Below are positions 13,700-27,571 of a stretch of 64,000 nt of DNA, one piece after another (position 1 is the stretch's first letter; each line of letters opens with the position of its first letter). This DNA is from Brasenia schreberi (Eukaryota > Streptophyta > Magnoliopsida > Nymphaeales > Cabombaceae), in assembly GCA_036023115.1 (NCBI GenBank), contig JAYKKT010000089.1:8199501-8263500 (forward strand), in the 5' to 3' direction. The notes beneath the pieces were generated by a model. That model ran no database searches. It saw only the letters and a list, made by a program, of their open reading frames with translations, and had not been told where the DNA came from. The position numbers and the translations under genes were made by a program.

Positions 13700-14367
13700 C
13701 TAGACTCTTATGCATGAGTCAGGAGAGATATATTGACTATATCCTCAAAAAGTTCAAAATGGGTGAATGCAAGTCTGTTGATACACCTATTGCAAAAGTG
13801 GTCAAAATTAGTAAGGTTGATTGTATCGGTGAAGGAGATGATAAGCCTAATATTCCTTATGCACAAGCTGTAGGTAGCTTGATGTATGTTATGTTGTGTA
13901 CAAGACCTAATATCAACTTTGTTGTTGGTCTTGTAAGTAGGTATCAATGTAATCCTGGAGGACAACACTAGATAGTTGTAAAAAGGATTTTAAGATATCT
14001 AAAAGAAACAAGAGACTTGAAACTGTGTTTTCAAGCAGATGAACTGAAAGTGGTAAGATACTCATATGTTGACTTTGCTGAGAGCAAAGATAACAACAAA
14101 TCAACCTCGGGTCAAATATTTTTATTTGGAGGTGGTGTTGTTTCTTGGGCATGTAAGAAACAGGGTTGTGTAGCATTGCATACACAGAAAGCTGAGTATG
14201 TAGCTTGTTATATGGCTGCAATGAATGTTGTTTGGATAAGCCGCTTCATACATGATTTGAAGTTGGAAATAACCGACGAACTAGTTGTCATTTATTGTGA
14301 TAACAATGAAGCAATTACTCTTATCAAGAGTGGAGTTGATTGCTCAAAAAGCAAGCATATAATATAA
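13700..14367 (+). pseudogene. copia connection and RNase H remnant
   Basis: The frame continues with SVDTPIAKVVK, PYAQAVGSLMYVM, TRPNINFVVGLVSRYQ, then after a TAG near 13969 RILRYLKETRDLKLCF, DFAESKDNNKSTSGQIFLF, GVVSWACKKQ and YCDNNEAITL. The order and motifs are those of the copia pol C-terminus. The frame ends at a TAA at 14365-14367. The same region is present in the copy at 63350-64000. Confidence 0.9.
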
Positions 14368-14649
14368 TGGTGAAATACCACTATATTCATGATATGGTTA
14401 TGAGAAAGAAAATATCCATCTCATACATGCCAATAAATGATATGTTGGTAGACCCCTTACTAAAGGCATACCTGAGTAACTTTTCTCAAAACATGTTACA
14501 AACATGGGTTTGAGGTATGTTTGATTGTTGTGTAGGGAAATAACCACACAATAGGTATCGATTGCAACAACAATCAAGAATTGACATTACTAGGTAAACC
14601 CTGGAAAAGTTGGAGAAAAACCAGTATGTCAGTACACTTGGCTCTAATG

Positions 14650-15200
14650 GCCAAGTGGGAGATGTTACAGACGTTATAGTGGTCATTCTCGGCAACTCAG
14701 CCCGGTAACGGCTGGACTGGCCATCCAAATCGTTACCGTGGCAGGAGTTACAATTGAGGCCTTTAACCGCCAGACCGTTATCGGATTTTCCGGTAACAGT
14801 TCGGATAAGATCACCGCTCCAGGTGAGGGAAGCCTCAATTGGATTAACCGAGAAAGAGGGAGCACACACATTACTCTATAAATACAAAGCAGTGTATACG
14901 GGAAATATATAACAACAAATACAACTTTTCCTGAAAAACTCCATTGTGTGAAAACCTCAAATCAAAAAGACTCACCTTTTGTTCCGCTGCAAACGTACCT
15001 AAGGAGACCAAAGGCAGAGAACCTGAAGCTTGCCAGAAGTCGGAATCCGACAGCCGACCACAAAACAAAATTAAGGGCAATTCCCAATCCTTTCTATTTA
15101 ATGGCCCTTCTTATACCTTCACTTTTCCTCTTCTTTTCTATTCTAGTTGTTTCGAATGTAGGGATGCCCTCAACGTTTTAGGTACTCTTTGCTAGAAGAG
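14650..15200 (+). repeat. polypurine tract and 3' LTR (start at 14663)
   Basis: The purine tract AAGTGGGAGA (14653-14662) lies about 285 bp past the pol stop and is followed at once by TGTTACAG, the expected 5' end of an LTR. Sequence then becomes GC-richer than its surroundings, with CGGTAAC-type motifs, and a TATA-like element CTCTATAAATAC at 14875-14886 may be the LTR promoter. No matching 5' LTR is in the window, so the LTR end cannot be set by comparison; 15200 is a guess. Confidence 0.6.
14875..14886 (+). promoter_or_regulatory. TATA-like element of the copia LTR
   Basis: CTCTATAAATAC lies about 212 bp into the LTR, a usual place for the U3 promoter. No transcription evidence is available. 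Confidence 0.45.
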
Positions 15201-18200
15201 GGGAAGTCTCGTTGGTTCAATAGTATCTACCTGGCAGTTCCAAACTATGTTAATCTTTATGCAAAAACACAGATTTTCTTTTTAAAGATGTAGAAGATGG
15301 GAGATTTATCTAACCTCTTAATAGTTGGATGTTTCTCACATTCATCATAGTTTAACATTCTTTAATGTAAAAGTATGTAACTATGGGACTCGAACTAGAT
15401 CAAAGAAAGAAAAGGGAGCTTTGCACATTGGGTGTTCTTTTTAGAGGGTTGAGAGTGGACGACGAGCGAACAGTGTAGAGGAAGAGTTTATCACCTTAAT
15501 TAAATACATAAACCCAACTAAATAGTGAGTCCGAGACTCACCCTTCATGAAAAGACTGATTCATTCGGATCAACATGAGGATCTAGCTAAATTGCATTGC
15601 CAGAATCTATGTTGTATATTTGAAACAGGTCGACCTCCTTCCTCTCTCATGTTTGCACTGGAAGAAACAAAAATGAAGCAAAGTAGGAAAAAATATGTGC
15701 TATTAGCTAGAGGCCCAAAATGGGTGTTTAATAGTCACGAGCTAGCTCGGCGGGAACAGGTAAATTTTAGAACACATGGGTTTGGATTAGTTGCAGCAAT
15801 TTGGGCTCGGTTTGAGACTCGTGTTGGAGATGAATCAGCCCTTAGGGTTGCCAATATTGTGATTCGATCAATTGATTGGGATCTCTAACATACCATCTAT
15901 GTTGAATGTAGATTTTGGTACTCCAAATCTTTCATTCCCATACATTTTTGGAGGTGGTTTTAACAAATATCCATAGGCAAACCATGATGTACCTTAGATG
16001 CTGTATTTATCCGAAACCCGGTTTACTAAATCCAAAACTCGGTTTTCTACTATCCATCTCTAGGTCCCAAACAAAGTCTTCATGTTTGTGTGTCACGTGC
16101 ATGCACACATGATCACATGTGCGTGTGCATGCATGTGTGTGGGGTTGAAGTGGCTAGCTAGTTCCAAGTTGATCCAATCAAAGGTCTGGTTTATTAGTTG
16201 TCTCTCTATGGGATGCACATCATGTGTTGTTGAAGCTTCACTTGCTATCTCACTATATATGGTGTGAATAAAATATGGGATACATTTTATGCATGATTTG
16301 AAACACCGTATAGTTAAGCAAGTTGTTAGAAATAAATTGAGTGTCAACAATAGATGATAAAACGAGAAAAAATTTGCTTAAGGAACATGTAGAAAGATGA
16401 ACAAAGGAAGCTATTGTGAGGTGTGTGAAACTAGATAGTTAGAATATTAAAAGAGAAAAAGAAAGAACACAAAAGTATTGGAAAAAACAATAAAAAATGA
16501 TCTAGTTTATGTTGAGTTAACTATTAGCATAGCACATGATCGATCTATGTGGAAACAAACAACCCATGTAGCCAACCCCATCTTAGTTATTGTTGTTGTG
16601 ATTCTATGTACGATTGCCTCTAATCAAACTGTTCTTCATTTGCTTCCCCTTGCTTTCCTCATATTATCTAATTATCGGTCATTGTTTGGATGTTAACAAA
16701 CATGATCTTGGTTTTTGGGAGTTAAATGCATATGCTACAAGATCTAACATGATAACAACTAAAATGGATCAGATTTAGTTTTAGTCTGATCGATGTCATA
16801 TCTTTTTTACTTGTTTTATGCCATTTTCTTGTTGCTAGTTAGATTTATTATTACTTTCTATATTTTCTAGTTCCCTTTTCTTTAATGTTTTGCGATTGCT
16901 TCCGAAATATATCCTACCTCGGCTTCGTGCTATTTTTACTTGTAACCCTTTTATTTTATAAGAACCATTAACAAAATGCATACACGTCACATGTAATGGT
17001 CAAGTTTGGTTCAGTTCTAGGCTCAATCTTGAACCAAACTAATTTAGTCGGTTCTCGATTTTGGAAAGCCAAACCAAACCAACAATGGAACCAAACCATC
17101 GGTTCTGTTTTAGTTCAGTTACAAACCATGGTTTATTATGTTTCAACTTGCCAATATACGACATTATATTGCATAAAATATGATCAATCACATGCCAAAT
17201 ACAAATAAGTTGTCTACATATAAAGTATCTTATATATTCTCACCAAAAGAAAAGGGTAACATACAAGAGCCATATTGAAAAACTATATAGCAGATGGACT
17301 TATCTACACTTCAACAATGGCCCCAAATAAATGACAAGCTCTTTAATAATAAAGTATATAACTTAGTGTGGTTGTGTCAAAAATGCATATTCATTAGCCT
17401 CTTGAGTCCTCCAATCCTTTGACCCCTTGTACTAGGCCAGGCCGTCCATTAAGCTATGAATTGGTCCCACTGTAATTGTTTGATTTTAACATTCAAACTG
17501 TGAACTAAACCTTCCAAACTAATTATTTGTTTAACGGAACCAAACCAAATCTCCATCTTGCCAATAAAAAAAAAATGGAATTTGACCAAAAAAAAAACTA
17601 AGGATGGTACAAGCACACTGAAGGACGATGTGATTTTGCCCTCATAAGAAACAAAGACGATGAACTGGAAGTTGTCTCAAAACTAATATTTTTAATAATA
17701 TCCGATTTTTTTTAAAAAAAAAAAGAGGAATCTGTAGTGTCCCTTCCATAATAGGTATTGAATAGAAAGGTGGACGGACCATGCCTATGATGAAGAGTGA
17801 AACCATGCCCTCAATTGCTGTACTTGATAAAGAAGACAGGCCTCCCCCATAACAAAAAGAAAGAAGGGAACAACGTTCTTCTTAGGCCCTCCCTAGCTAG
17901 GTGAAGCGGAAAGTTGATCATGTCGACGTTTGCATTGCATCAAACTTTACGCTAATCGTTATCGCTCTTTGTGAATGGGCAAGAAATACCACTGCTTTCA
18001 CAAGAAATGATACACATTATCTCTCTTTACATACTCCAGATTTGAATTCATATCCTTCTCAAACACAGGGTAACAAGTGGTTTCACTCGTATCCGCTCAT
18101 TGTTTTCGGTGTCATAAGTAAATTAACAATATCCTCTATATTTTTTAAAATTTTAAATTATATTTGTGCTTCTAAAAACAATGGGTGAACATGTCGCAAC

Positions 18201-18236
18201 AATAAGTGGACATGTCAGAAATGGGTAGGATTGAGT

Positions 18237-18240
<4 letters not shown>
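15201..18240. other. intergenic, no gene seen
   Basis: Only short open frames with no recognisable domain. It holds one member of a dispersed repeat pair (16997-17290) and short alternating CA/TG runs near 16090-16145. Confidence 0.5.
16997..17290 (+). repeat. dispersed repeat, copy 1 (partner at 37012-37270)
   Basis: Both copies share GGTTC(A)GTTCTAGGCTCAA, then an AACCAAA-rich stretch, CAACTTGCCA-type sequence, ATATATGATCAATCACAT-like sequence and an end near AACTATAT. The order is conserved over about 260-290 bp, with many substitutions. No coding content or terminal repeats were recognised. Confidence 0.6.

Positions 18241-18297
<57 letters not shown>
18241..18297. repeat. (AT)n microsatellite
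   Basis: About 28 uninterrupted AT units. Confidence 0.98.
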
Positions 18298-18301
<4 letters not shown>

Positions 18302-18688
18302 TTAGATCCTACTCACTACTCGTGTGCATCCATTGCTTTTGGGTGGCATGGTATAGTAACAATGTTCTTTGTACTTTTTTAAAACCTTATAAAAAATTTA
18401 AATTATATTCATGCCACTAAAAAACAATATATGAACATGTTAAAAATGGGGATGATGAGGTATACATAATGATAGAGCTTAATCCATATGTACATTCATA
18501 TGTGCTAATCTACTTAAAGATTTTAATTATTTCATCGTCGAGATCAATAGTTGATATCTTTATGTTAAAAAGTAAAAAGTATTGGATACAATAAATACAT
18601 CTAGAAAAAGCATCAATATATTTTTTTCTTTAATTTGAATTTCAAATGTTGATCTTGTTGATTGGATAGTTGAGATCCTTCAGTGTTT

Positions 18689-18854
18689 ACATACTAATAT
18701 ATGTAAACAAATTTCAACTATTCAATTAAAAAGAAAATAGTTAATATTTAAATTTAAAAGTAAAAGATTGTTTTCTAATTAATTATATATACTTTTAAAG
18801 TTTAAATATCAACTGCCCATTATTAAAATGAATGATTGAGATTTGTTTGGATGT
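18689..18854. mobile_element. foldback (palindromic) MITE-like element
   Basis: The two halves are imperfect inverted copies: the left half has AACAAATTTCAAC, ATTCAATTA and AGTTAATATTTAAATTTAAAAGTA; the complement of the right half reads AACAAATCTCAATC, ATTCATTTTA and AGTTGATATTTAAACTTTAAAAGTA. Ends are ACATACTAATAT and TTTGGATGT. No coding capacity. The same pattern is seen at 56635-56802 and, more weakly, beside the microsatellites at 23785 and 25005. Confidence 0.6.
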
Positions 18855-21187
18855 GTGGTGCTAGCTTATACCAAGCCATGAACCAAAGCAAAAATGTATT
18901 TTTTCTTTTAAAACAAAACAAAACAAAACCACAAGGTAAATGAATCCATCTAAAGCATCGGTTTGGATCAGTTTAATCAATTTGGATTGATTTAATTGGT
19001 TCTTTGACCAATCTTAATCAAGGCAATTATGTTCACAAAGTCAGATGTTGATACTGTGAGTTAGTGATCAACTAAATAACATTATATACAAAATGGCGAC
19101 TCAGACCCACGGGTTCAGTTACTTTGGGTCGAGTCAAAACCAGCTAGATTCAGATTTGACCCGTTTCTTTATTGACTCCTTTTCTCAACTGGATCTGGTC
19201 TCTTTGGATCTAGTACCTATTGACCCTTTCTTAGTTGGGTTGGGTTCGTGTTTGAATTATAGAATGCATCCCTTGACACACTCACATACATGTGCGCACT
19301 ATCATGAACATGCACATGTGCTTGGCTGCACACTTGCGTAAACCTGTATGAAACACACACATGCACACCCTACGTTTGTAATTGTAGGTGACTTTACATG
19401 CTGAATCAAGCACGCACGAGGACTCGGTGCAGTGTTAAAGAATGAAAGGCCAAATATGTCTTTGATAGGTCAAAATGGGGGCAAATTTGTATTAGTGTTG
19501 GATCGCCACGCATCTCTCTCTCTCTCTGAATTCCGGTCCATCACCTTTGTAGGGTACCGAATCACATGGGGCGCGTGCGTACACTGTGCAATGATCACCC
19601 ATTGGATCCTCTGTGTGTGTGCGTGTGTGTGTTTGATTGCTCGGGGTTTTGGGATGCGAGAATTCCAAAACACGATCCAACTTTGGTTATCCAGTTTTGC
19701 GTCCGAGAATCCTAAAGGAATGGATGGTAATATTGGATCGACTCATGTAGACCTAACTATATCCAATCCAAATTGTATTATATATCCTTGGAAAAAAGAA
19801 AATGAGATCATATTTTCTATAAACATGAATATGAATTTCAGCAAAAGCTAAAACTTATTGTTTGACAGATGACCACCAGCATTCATCGGTCCAAATTCCA
19901 GAATTCAATCTGATTCTCCGGCATGAATGATTAGTTCATGTGGGGCTTCAGGATTTATGCATGGTCCACATGCAAGACAGTCCCACCATTCTCTTTAACC
20001 GTGTTGTTTCTTGAAATCAATGCTTGTAGATCATGGCAGGTACGATCCAGATCTTGTAAACTCTTTAACTAGAGGTGGCGAGTTAGGACCCAGCATGCCG
20101 GGTTAAAACGGAACCAAAACAACCATGAAACAAGCCAGAACGGAACCAAGGGAACCAAAGAGATCGTTTAGAACTCCTCCGAATCCGTAATCCCACCTCC
20201 GGGTGAGCATGTTGTTCGGAAAATCAGAACCGAAGAGATCATTTCTCAGGTCTCCTGCCATTTTTGGATAACTTTTTATTGTACAGACAGCGTTGTTGCC
20301 AAAAGTAATTCGAATAGCAATTGTTGGAATCCGTTAGAATGGTATGATAATCCATTTTCATGCCTGATGGTTTATTATTCACAATCTTTCTTGAAAACGA
20401 GGGTGAAAGTTCTCCGGCATGCTCCACATCACATTTTATTCCAACAAGTTCTTGCAGGTACTATTCGAATTACGTGATACTTTAATGACAACAGAAATAA
20501 AACATCGCCTGAAAATGGCTTTGGTAATGGAAGACGATCAACAGCGGACCTATATGATAAACACTAAGTTCATTCCAAATGCTAGCATGAATAATCCACA
20601 TACTAAGAAAAAGAATGATATTCTAAAAATGCGATGACACCCCAAGCATGATCTACTTTAATTCCTATTCTAGCATATGAGTCCCAGATGTCAAAATTAA
20701 AGGATCTTTGAAACATGAGGGCATTGATTTGACATATTTTGTTTAAGTGCCTTTGATATTTGATGTGGTTGATCTGGATGTTTTTTTTTTTGAGGTGTTT
20801 GATTGTGAGGTTGGGGTATGGTGCACTTTTAGTTCCAGTGGTTCATGATCGGTCTCAGTAAAAAGTGATGTTATAGGAACTCACTTTTTATTATGGACTG
20901 AGGTCTCCATTTGATTACGATGAAATCTGGAACTGTTCTACTGTTCTACTTCAGTTCTCTTGTTCCAGGCCTTGTAATCAAACACCCGCTTTAAGGTCAG
21001 TTTGCACCATGGAATTTTGTGAAGTTCATGGAAATTTTGAACTAGAACTCCAAGCTCAAACGAAGTTTAATCATCCGTACTACGTACATGAGTTTATAAA
21101 AAAAAAAGAGAGGATCTAAATCATTTTTCACTTTATTTGTGATATTTCAAGTTCTTCGTTTGCATCTATCATGATAATAGCACTAAA
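18855..21187. other. intergenic, no gene seen
   Basis: No supported gene. An AC/GT-rich stretch lies at 19275-19365 and a (TC)n/(TG)n pair at about 19514-19632. GGAACC/AACC-rich sequence at about 20080-20230 resembles the TAGACATG family but has no clear ends. Confidence 0.45.
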
Positions 21188-21299
21188 AGTTTCTGTCCCA
21201 TGATGAGATTCATGAGCTATAATACATAGTTCGTCTCACCAAAAACCATTCAAGGGCCTATCCGCCTCATCCCAAAAAGAGTTTCTATATCTGTCACTG
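21188..21299 (+). mobile_element. hAT-like MITE, right part only
   Basis: CCCATGATGAGATTCATGAG, CTATAATACATAGTT, ACCATTCAAGGG and GAGTTTCTATATCTGTCACTG match, in order, the right two-thirds of the element at 27734-27911. The left end was not found, so the copy is truncated or diverged. Confidence 0.55.
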
Positions 21300-22146
21300 A
21301 CACAAACAACCCCCGGTGGGCAGCTGAAGGATGAAGGAGGTATTACAGCTTGTGGATTTAACTGTGATCTATAGAATTTCTATTATCTTTTTAAGTTTCT
21401 CATGGTGCAGATGCCTGGCCTCGAATCAATGTAGATCAGAGACTGAATTTGAGATCCAACCAAACAAAGATGCGCATTCCAATTCCTAGGTTGTAAATCC
21501 AAGGAAATGATTTAAGCTGTGGTTTTGAAGACAAAACCTTCAGATCTTGGATCCAGGATTCTAAGATCATCAGTTAGCGAACCATGGATTTAGCATGGCT
21601 CCTACTCCATACTGGGATCTCAGACACCAAGATGTTCAATTTGTTCTAGAATTTTAGACGCTGCGAATGCAATCCAACGGTAAGGAACCATTAAAAATGT
21701 TAGATCTTCAGATATCTAGTTTGACAAACTTTGGATTTCTAGATCCAAGGGACTGAAGCTCATGTTGGGACCTCTGCCATGTAAGGATGAAGAACATGTA
21801 ACTATGGCTTCATCAATATGACTTGCACTATGATTCTTATTCTTGAGAAGATGAATTTCTTTCTTCGGAATCAAGCAAACAGGGAATTCTTTGAGTTCGT
21901 AATGTGGAATTTGAGGCATGTTTCTTAGAAATTAGGACTTTAATGAAAGAATCCTCGAAAATGAATTGGGGAATTAGAAGAACAAAATAGGGGGTTTTTG
22001 TTTAAACAAGGGTTCGAAACTAGAAAGAACTTTTTTAAAAAATCAGAAATAACTGGGAAAATCAGGTGAATCGACCTGCAGAGTTTTTCCTTTCTTTGTA
22101 CCAAGTTGATTCGAGTGGGTTGATCAGTGAGCTGATTCCGTTACCA

Positions 22147-22148
<2 letters not shown>

Positions 22149-22215
<67 letters not shown>
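22149..22215. repeat. (CT)n microsatellite
   Basis: About 33 CT units. Confidence 0.98.
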
Positions 22216-22218
<3 letters not shown>

Positions 22219-22593
22219 CCATGGTGAGAGCATCGTCATTAGTGTCACTGTTACCAGGATCAGGGTGAGCTGCGCGAGCATTATTATGCGGACATTGAAG
22301 ATGAGGATCTCCTTCTATCATGTGACACACATACAGATCATGAAGGGTATATATATATAAAGAGAGAGATTGGTATATGTGCATACCTATCCATGCCTAA
22401 ATCTAAATCTACTTAAACATTTGTACCGAGGATCGGTATGATCCGAGGTAAAAATTTAAATTTATGCATTAAATAGCAAGTATGAAAAGTACAATGATAC
22501 TTTTACTTTTAAATTCAATTTTTTGATTGATCGATAACATGAACGAGTGTACACATATATCAATCTCTTTCTATATGAAAAACCAATTAGGAA

Positions 22594-22596
<3 letters not shown>

Positions 22597-22682
<86 letters not shown>
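22597..22682. repeat. compound (TA)n(GA)n microsatellite
   Basis: About 29 TA units (22597-22654) pass directly into about 14 GA units (22655-22682). Confidence 0.98.
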
Positions 22683-22685
<3 letters not shown>

Positions 22686-22919
22686 CCCTAATCTTTCCTC
22701 AAAACAGAAATGAAGAACGATATTTTTTCCTTTCAACACTAATTAGGAGATTTGATCTAATCATAAGAATTGCTGGAATCCGCTGTGTGTGTGGTGCACG
22801 AGTGTGTATTTGTGTGCAGGAAGAACCAATAAGCTTCTTATAATTTATAAAAGTGAAAGTGCTTAGGTACAAGCATGAGAAAGCAAGCTTTAGAAGAAAA
22901 GGCAATATGCATCCGAAAT

Positions 22920-23222
22920 TAGATATGGTAAACCGGGAACGCAGGTTCCAGTTCCCTTGGAACCAAGAACCAGAACTGAAGTAGGACCAGTCCAATTCCA
23001 ATTCGAGTCCTAAACCATCCAAAATCAAAAAGAAGATCATTATAATTTTTGAAATTAAAAAAAGGTAAGGAACTGGTGGTTGAAACCACTGGTTTCAGCT
23101 CAAACCCAGTCTGGTTCATAGAAGATGAAACTAGAACCAAAGTAGGTTGTCCTGGTTACAACTCACGCTCTAAGTCCAGTTCCAGTCGGTTGTTGTCCCA
23201 GTTCAGTTCTGGTTAGAACCAT
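22920..23222 (+). mobile_element. TAGACATG-family inverted-repeat element, right end unclear
   Basis: It starts TAGATATGGTAAACCGG, like the left ends at 43499 and 50756, and contains the family core GAGTCCTAAACCATCCAAAA, an A-rich middle, and GGTT/AACC-rich flanks. A clean CATGTCTA right end was not found; further related sequence (ACCGGTTCAAAACC, GGAACCAACTAGGTCTA) lies at 23490-23535. Confidence 0.5.
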
Positions 23223-23687
23223 CAAGTTTCACTTGTAGCTAGCTTCCTGATGAGGTCGCCCACTTTGAACATGGCCCCAGGGTTGAACTGGATAAAACCA
23301 CCCCAAGAATGTCCAAAATCGGAACCGATATTGAGAAACCGACAGCTCAAGTCATTTTTCTTGGTTTTAAACCGTCTTTTTGTTTAATGAATTTTTCAAA
23401 TAAAAATAAAACAAAAAAATAAACCCAAACCCAAACCAATAGAAGTGGAACCGAAACAAAAAAACAGGAGACTAGGATGAGGACCACCGGTTCAAAACCA
23501 GTGGTTCCATTTACCCGGAACCAACTAGGTCTAAGAATTGGCAGCAGGCTCAGACCCCTATGTAACCAAATATGTAGGGAGTTTTTCTATATATTCCGAT
23601 ATGAATGTGAGTAGCAAATGGGAATGGTAATATTGACCCCACCTATAAAATCCCGACTCAACCCAACCTGAGCACACACACATGCAC

Positions 23688-24005
<318 letters not shown>

Positions 24006-24838
24006 CTCCAACTATACCCGCCCCGGATGGGTCGGATTCATGTAGGGTCACTTAAGCTCCAACTCGAAGTGAGGTTGACTTGAAACCAACTCTATTTTTT
24101 TTTGTAATGATCCATCTTCAAAAGTTGCTTGCTACCTGATCTCTAGATCAGGTTTAGGTTTGGTTTAGGAAGAGCCAACTACAACTACAACTACAACTAT
24201 AACTATATATATGTGTGTGTTGGAGGGGTTGGATCATACCCACCATGTTAGTTATGTTTATCAATTATTTTTTAGTGGTATAAATGTAACTTAAAATTTT
24301 TTAAGGATTTTTTAAAAAAATATGTAACACTCATACCATCAAAAAGTGATACCTGAACACGAGCATACAACAATAATAACAGGATTCAATCATTATATTA
24401 TATATATATATATAACATAAAAATAAGTCTTATAAATATGTTATCTATTATACATTATACATAATTTGGGTAGAGTCTAAAATTGCCACCACTAGGTATG
24501 ACGTTAAATAAAATCACATGTGCACAAATATAAGTGGAGCAGGTCTGACTGATCATCTCACCGAATCTTAAGCATTTGTTTGGTCAAGTTAGCTGATGCT
24601 CATCATTTTAATTATTTTGGATTTGGGTGGATCACGTATCATGCAAAAGCACGTCTACCATGATCCACAACTGCTTAGTTTGACAAAGCAATAAGGTGGA
24701 CGGACTTAAACTAAACAATTTTTTTCTCTTTTAATTGGTAAGCTGGTTAGGCAAACCCTTAGCAAATACGCATGCTTCTGAGTATCGATCCGGTGACCCT
24801 CAAGCATATGTTTCTTTACGTGCAGTTTGTGTACAAAG

Positions 24839-25004
<166 letters not shown>

Positions 25005-25195
25005 GACTTCAAATCTCAACAATCTTAAGCAATAAATAGTTGAAATTTGAATTAAAAAAATAGAAAGGATGATATATTTTTTGAAGGTATACTTTATTCG
25101 CATGTAAACTTTTTATTTTTTTAATTCAAATTTTGACCGGTCATTAAAGCAAGACAGATAGTTAGAATTTGTTTAGGTTATATTAGTGTGCTATA
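25005..25195 (+). repeat. MITE-like repeat next to a microsatellite, copy 2
   Basis: Partner of 23785-24005 by shared ordered motifs, including ACTTTATTCGCATGTAAAC and AGAATTTGTTTAGGTTA. It follows the triple microsatellite without a gap. Confidence 0.6.
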
Positions 25196-25204
25196 ATATA
25201 CCAG

Positions 25205-25259
<55 letters not shown>
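25205..25259. repeat. compound (CT)n(AT)n microsatellite
   Basis: About 12 CT units then about 15 AT units. Confidence 0.97.
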
Positions 25260-25261
<2 letters not shown>

Positions 25262-25358
25262 TGTTTCAGTGTGTGGCTCCTGCATGAGCCAAATTAAGGA
25301 AAGGGTAGAAAGAAGAGCTCAAGGACTAAAAGAATAATCTCCGTGTCATATACCAGGT

Positions 25359-25433
25359 TTTCTCTCTCTCTCTCCCTCTCTCTCTCTCTCTTTATATATA
25401 TATATACGTATATGTGTGTGTGTGTGCGTGCGC
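25359..25433. repeat. compound CT, AT and GT microsatellite
   Basis: Interrupted CT tract, then TATATATATATACG, then about 7 GT units and a GC/GT run. Confidence 0.9.
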
Positions 25434-26807
25434 AGGTGCGTGTATGTGTACGTGCGGCCTCGTGCACGCGATAAGGCAAGGAAAGGATAGGAAGAGGAGG
25501 TCATAAAAGGGAAGGACTAAGAAGAATCTCCCTGTGTCATATATCTGCTATGTCTGAACGCAAAGGGACAAGGTCTGCAGTGTCACCAGACCTTGTGCAC
25601 CCTGGTTCATACTTTTTCCAGACCCAGCTTGGTTTAGTTGACATTGTTCCATTGGTAAGGGTCAAGACCAACTAATAAAATAAAACCAAAAAATATTTAA
25701 AAATAGAACTCTTACATCTCTACTAGCCTTGCATTCACATGCAAATTTTGTGAAATCTAGGGCATTCATATGCGCATATTTGACTTGACCTTGGTGACGG
25801 AATTCAAAGGGACACCAAGAGAAGGCACGTGAATGGGCACATAATTTCCCAATTAATAACTTCAACCGTGCACTGCAACCAAAGAAGGTCAGAACTCAGT
25901 ATTTGTCATTATGGGCCTTCCTATTGCATGTGGGTCTGATACCAAGCCACTGGCTCTAACCTACCTAGGGAAATAAGTCCCTTTTATTATTTCTAGCAAT
26001 CGTGTTTAGGTCAGGTTCCTTAGTGTAGGGCATTGCCCCTCACAAAAATGCCAATATTTGACCCCCAATATCAAATGGATGTCATGGGTTTTGGATTCCC
26101 TGACCCCATGCCCTTAATTCACTTGAAATTTTCTTTTCTCTTTCCCTCTATAAGTGGAAAAAATGCCATGCTTTTAATGGTTTTGTATAAAACTAGCAAA
26201 CTCACTGTACATTTCAATGCAAGCCCTGCAACTTAAGCTGCGTGACTGAGTTACCATTAAAGAACTCCAATTTTTGCTGTTATTCATGAAAAAAAACAGT
26301 ATGTCAGTGCATGTGTTGACCCCTCTCCCTCTCTCTCTCTCTCTCTCTCTCCTGTGTGTGTGCGCGTGCGCTATTATAGTATGAAAGACCAACAATAGAT
26401 GAGAAGATGCGAGAGATCAAACAAAGAGAAGATGAAGATGTGAAACTTACATGCAGAGGGGCACATCCTGATGACAAAGGAGATCAGGAAAGATTTAGTC
26501 AAGTACAAATATTTATGTATGCTCTCGGAAAAGCAGAGCCTGTCAGTAAGACTATTTAGATAGTTGGAATGGGAATGAGGCAAACGGTGAAATCTAAATG
26601 TAAGAAAGTTATAACATTTTTGAAGTTATCTAAGTTCATTGCGATATTAAATGCTTAATTATGTCAATGACAGTACGTACTTATATTATTTATACTGCTC
26701 AACTAGCAGCATTGTGAGCATTGTGGAATGGGTGTTGGGTCTTAGAGATGTACTAGTTTGATGCATGAGTTTAAGATGCATTAATCATAGTTAATCCGAA
26801 CCCTTCT
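25434..26807. other. intergenic, no gene seen
   Basis: No recognisable coding region. A (CT)n tract with a following GT run lies at about 26328-26368. Confidence 0.45.
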
Positions 26808-26905
26808 TTCTTTTTGGTACAATGGGGAGGCTGCTGATGCCAGATGCATCTCCGGGGTATCAAACTCATGACCTTCAACTTGTAAGTCGACCTCTTAGAC
26901 AGATG
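26808..26905 (-). mobile_element. tRNA-derived SINE copy
   Basis: On the minus strand it reads TTGAAGGTCATGAGTTTGATACC (box B), GATGCATCTGGC, then CCTCCCCATTGTACCAAAAAG. This is nearly the wording of the copy at 3575-3668 and shows the same tail. Confidence 0.65.
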
Positions 26906-27571
26906 ATCTCTATTCCTCCTTGTGAAGGAGATGAGAAGGCAGTAAGATGTGGAAGCAGAGACAAGATCCCGAGCAGACATTGTGAGACTTTGAATCTGTA
27001 GAACAGTTTTGCTTCATGAAAATGACATCTTACAAAATCATGGAAGAGAGGCCTTCTTTTCTTATTTCACATGTGCACGTTACAAGACCGAAAGTGGCCA
27101 TCCATTATACTCAGTAACTTACACATTGTGCATAGTTAATCTGAACATCAAATTCTTCTTGAAAGGTCGTTGTGCTCTAACAAAGTTTTATGCTGGCTGC
27201 CGGATACTTATTTCAAGTTCCTATTTTATCTGGGTTTGCAACTTGATTTGTGGGGGCGAACCCTTCCTAAACGCGGTATTACCCTGCTGACCAAACAATT
27301 TAGAGAACTTTTGGGATAAGCTGTTTCTTAAAAGTTAAAGAGAAAATTTATTGCTTTTACTTAAATGGCATGAAAGTATGACCTACGGACTCAGTGTACA
27401 ATCATTTCCTGTAAATGGAAAATATTTTTGAAAGAGAGAAAATGTGCACCATAATTTCAACAAATATTAGCTTGTTGACAATGAAACATAGTCTTAATCT
27501 TTATGGTAGACCATAAAAACTAGAAAGATGAGGGCAAAACGGATTATTCTCTTATAATATAAAAAGAAAGT
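26906..27571. other. intergenic, no gene seen
   Basis: Short open frames without domains; no repeat family recognised. Confidence 0.4.

Larger units (their letters stand above)
11318..15200 (+). mobile_element. Ty1/copia retrotransposon, 5'-truncated and decayed
   Basis: Domains follow copia order: gag zinc knuckle, protease, integrase, reverse transcriptase, RNase H, then a polypurine tract and the start of the 3' LTR at 14663. Homology to the related copy at 60470-61300 starts abruptly near 11318, just upstream of the zinc knuckle, so gag, leader and 5' LTR are missing. Many in-frame stops and frameshifts show it is inactive. The 3' LTR end was not resolved; 15200 is approximate. I could not assign a lineage. 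Confidence 0.9.

Noticed and set aside
15547..15888. 113-codon open frame on the plus strand
   Set aside because: No domain; lies in repeat-rich sequence after the copia LTR.
24735..24830. tRNA-like phrase (TAAGCTGGTTAGGC and GAGTATCGATCC)
   Set aside because: Only weak box matches and no tail or body in common with the other SINE copies.
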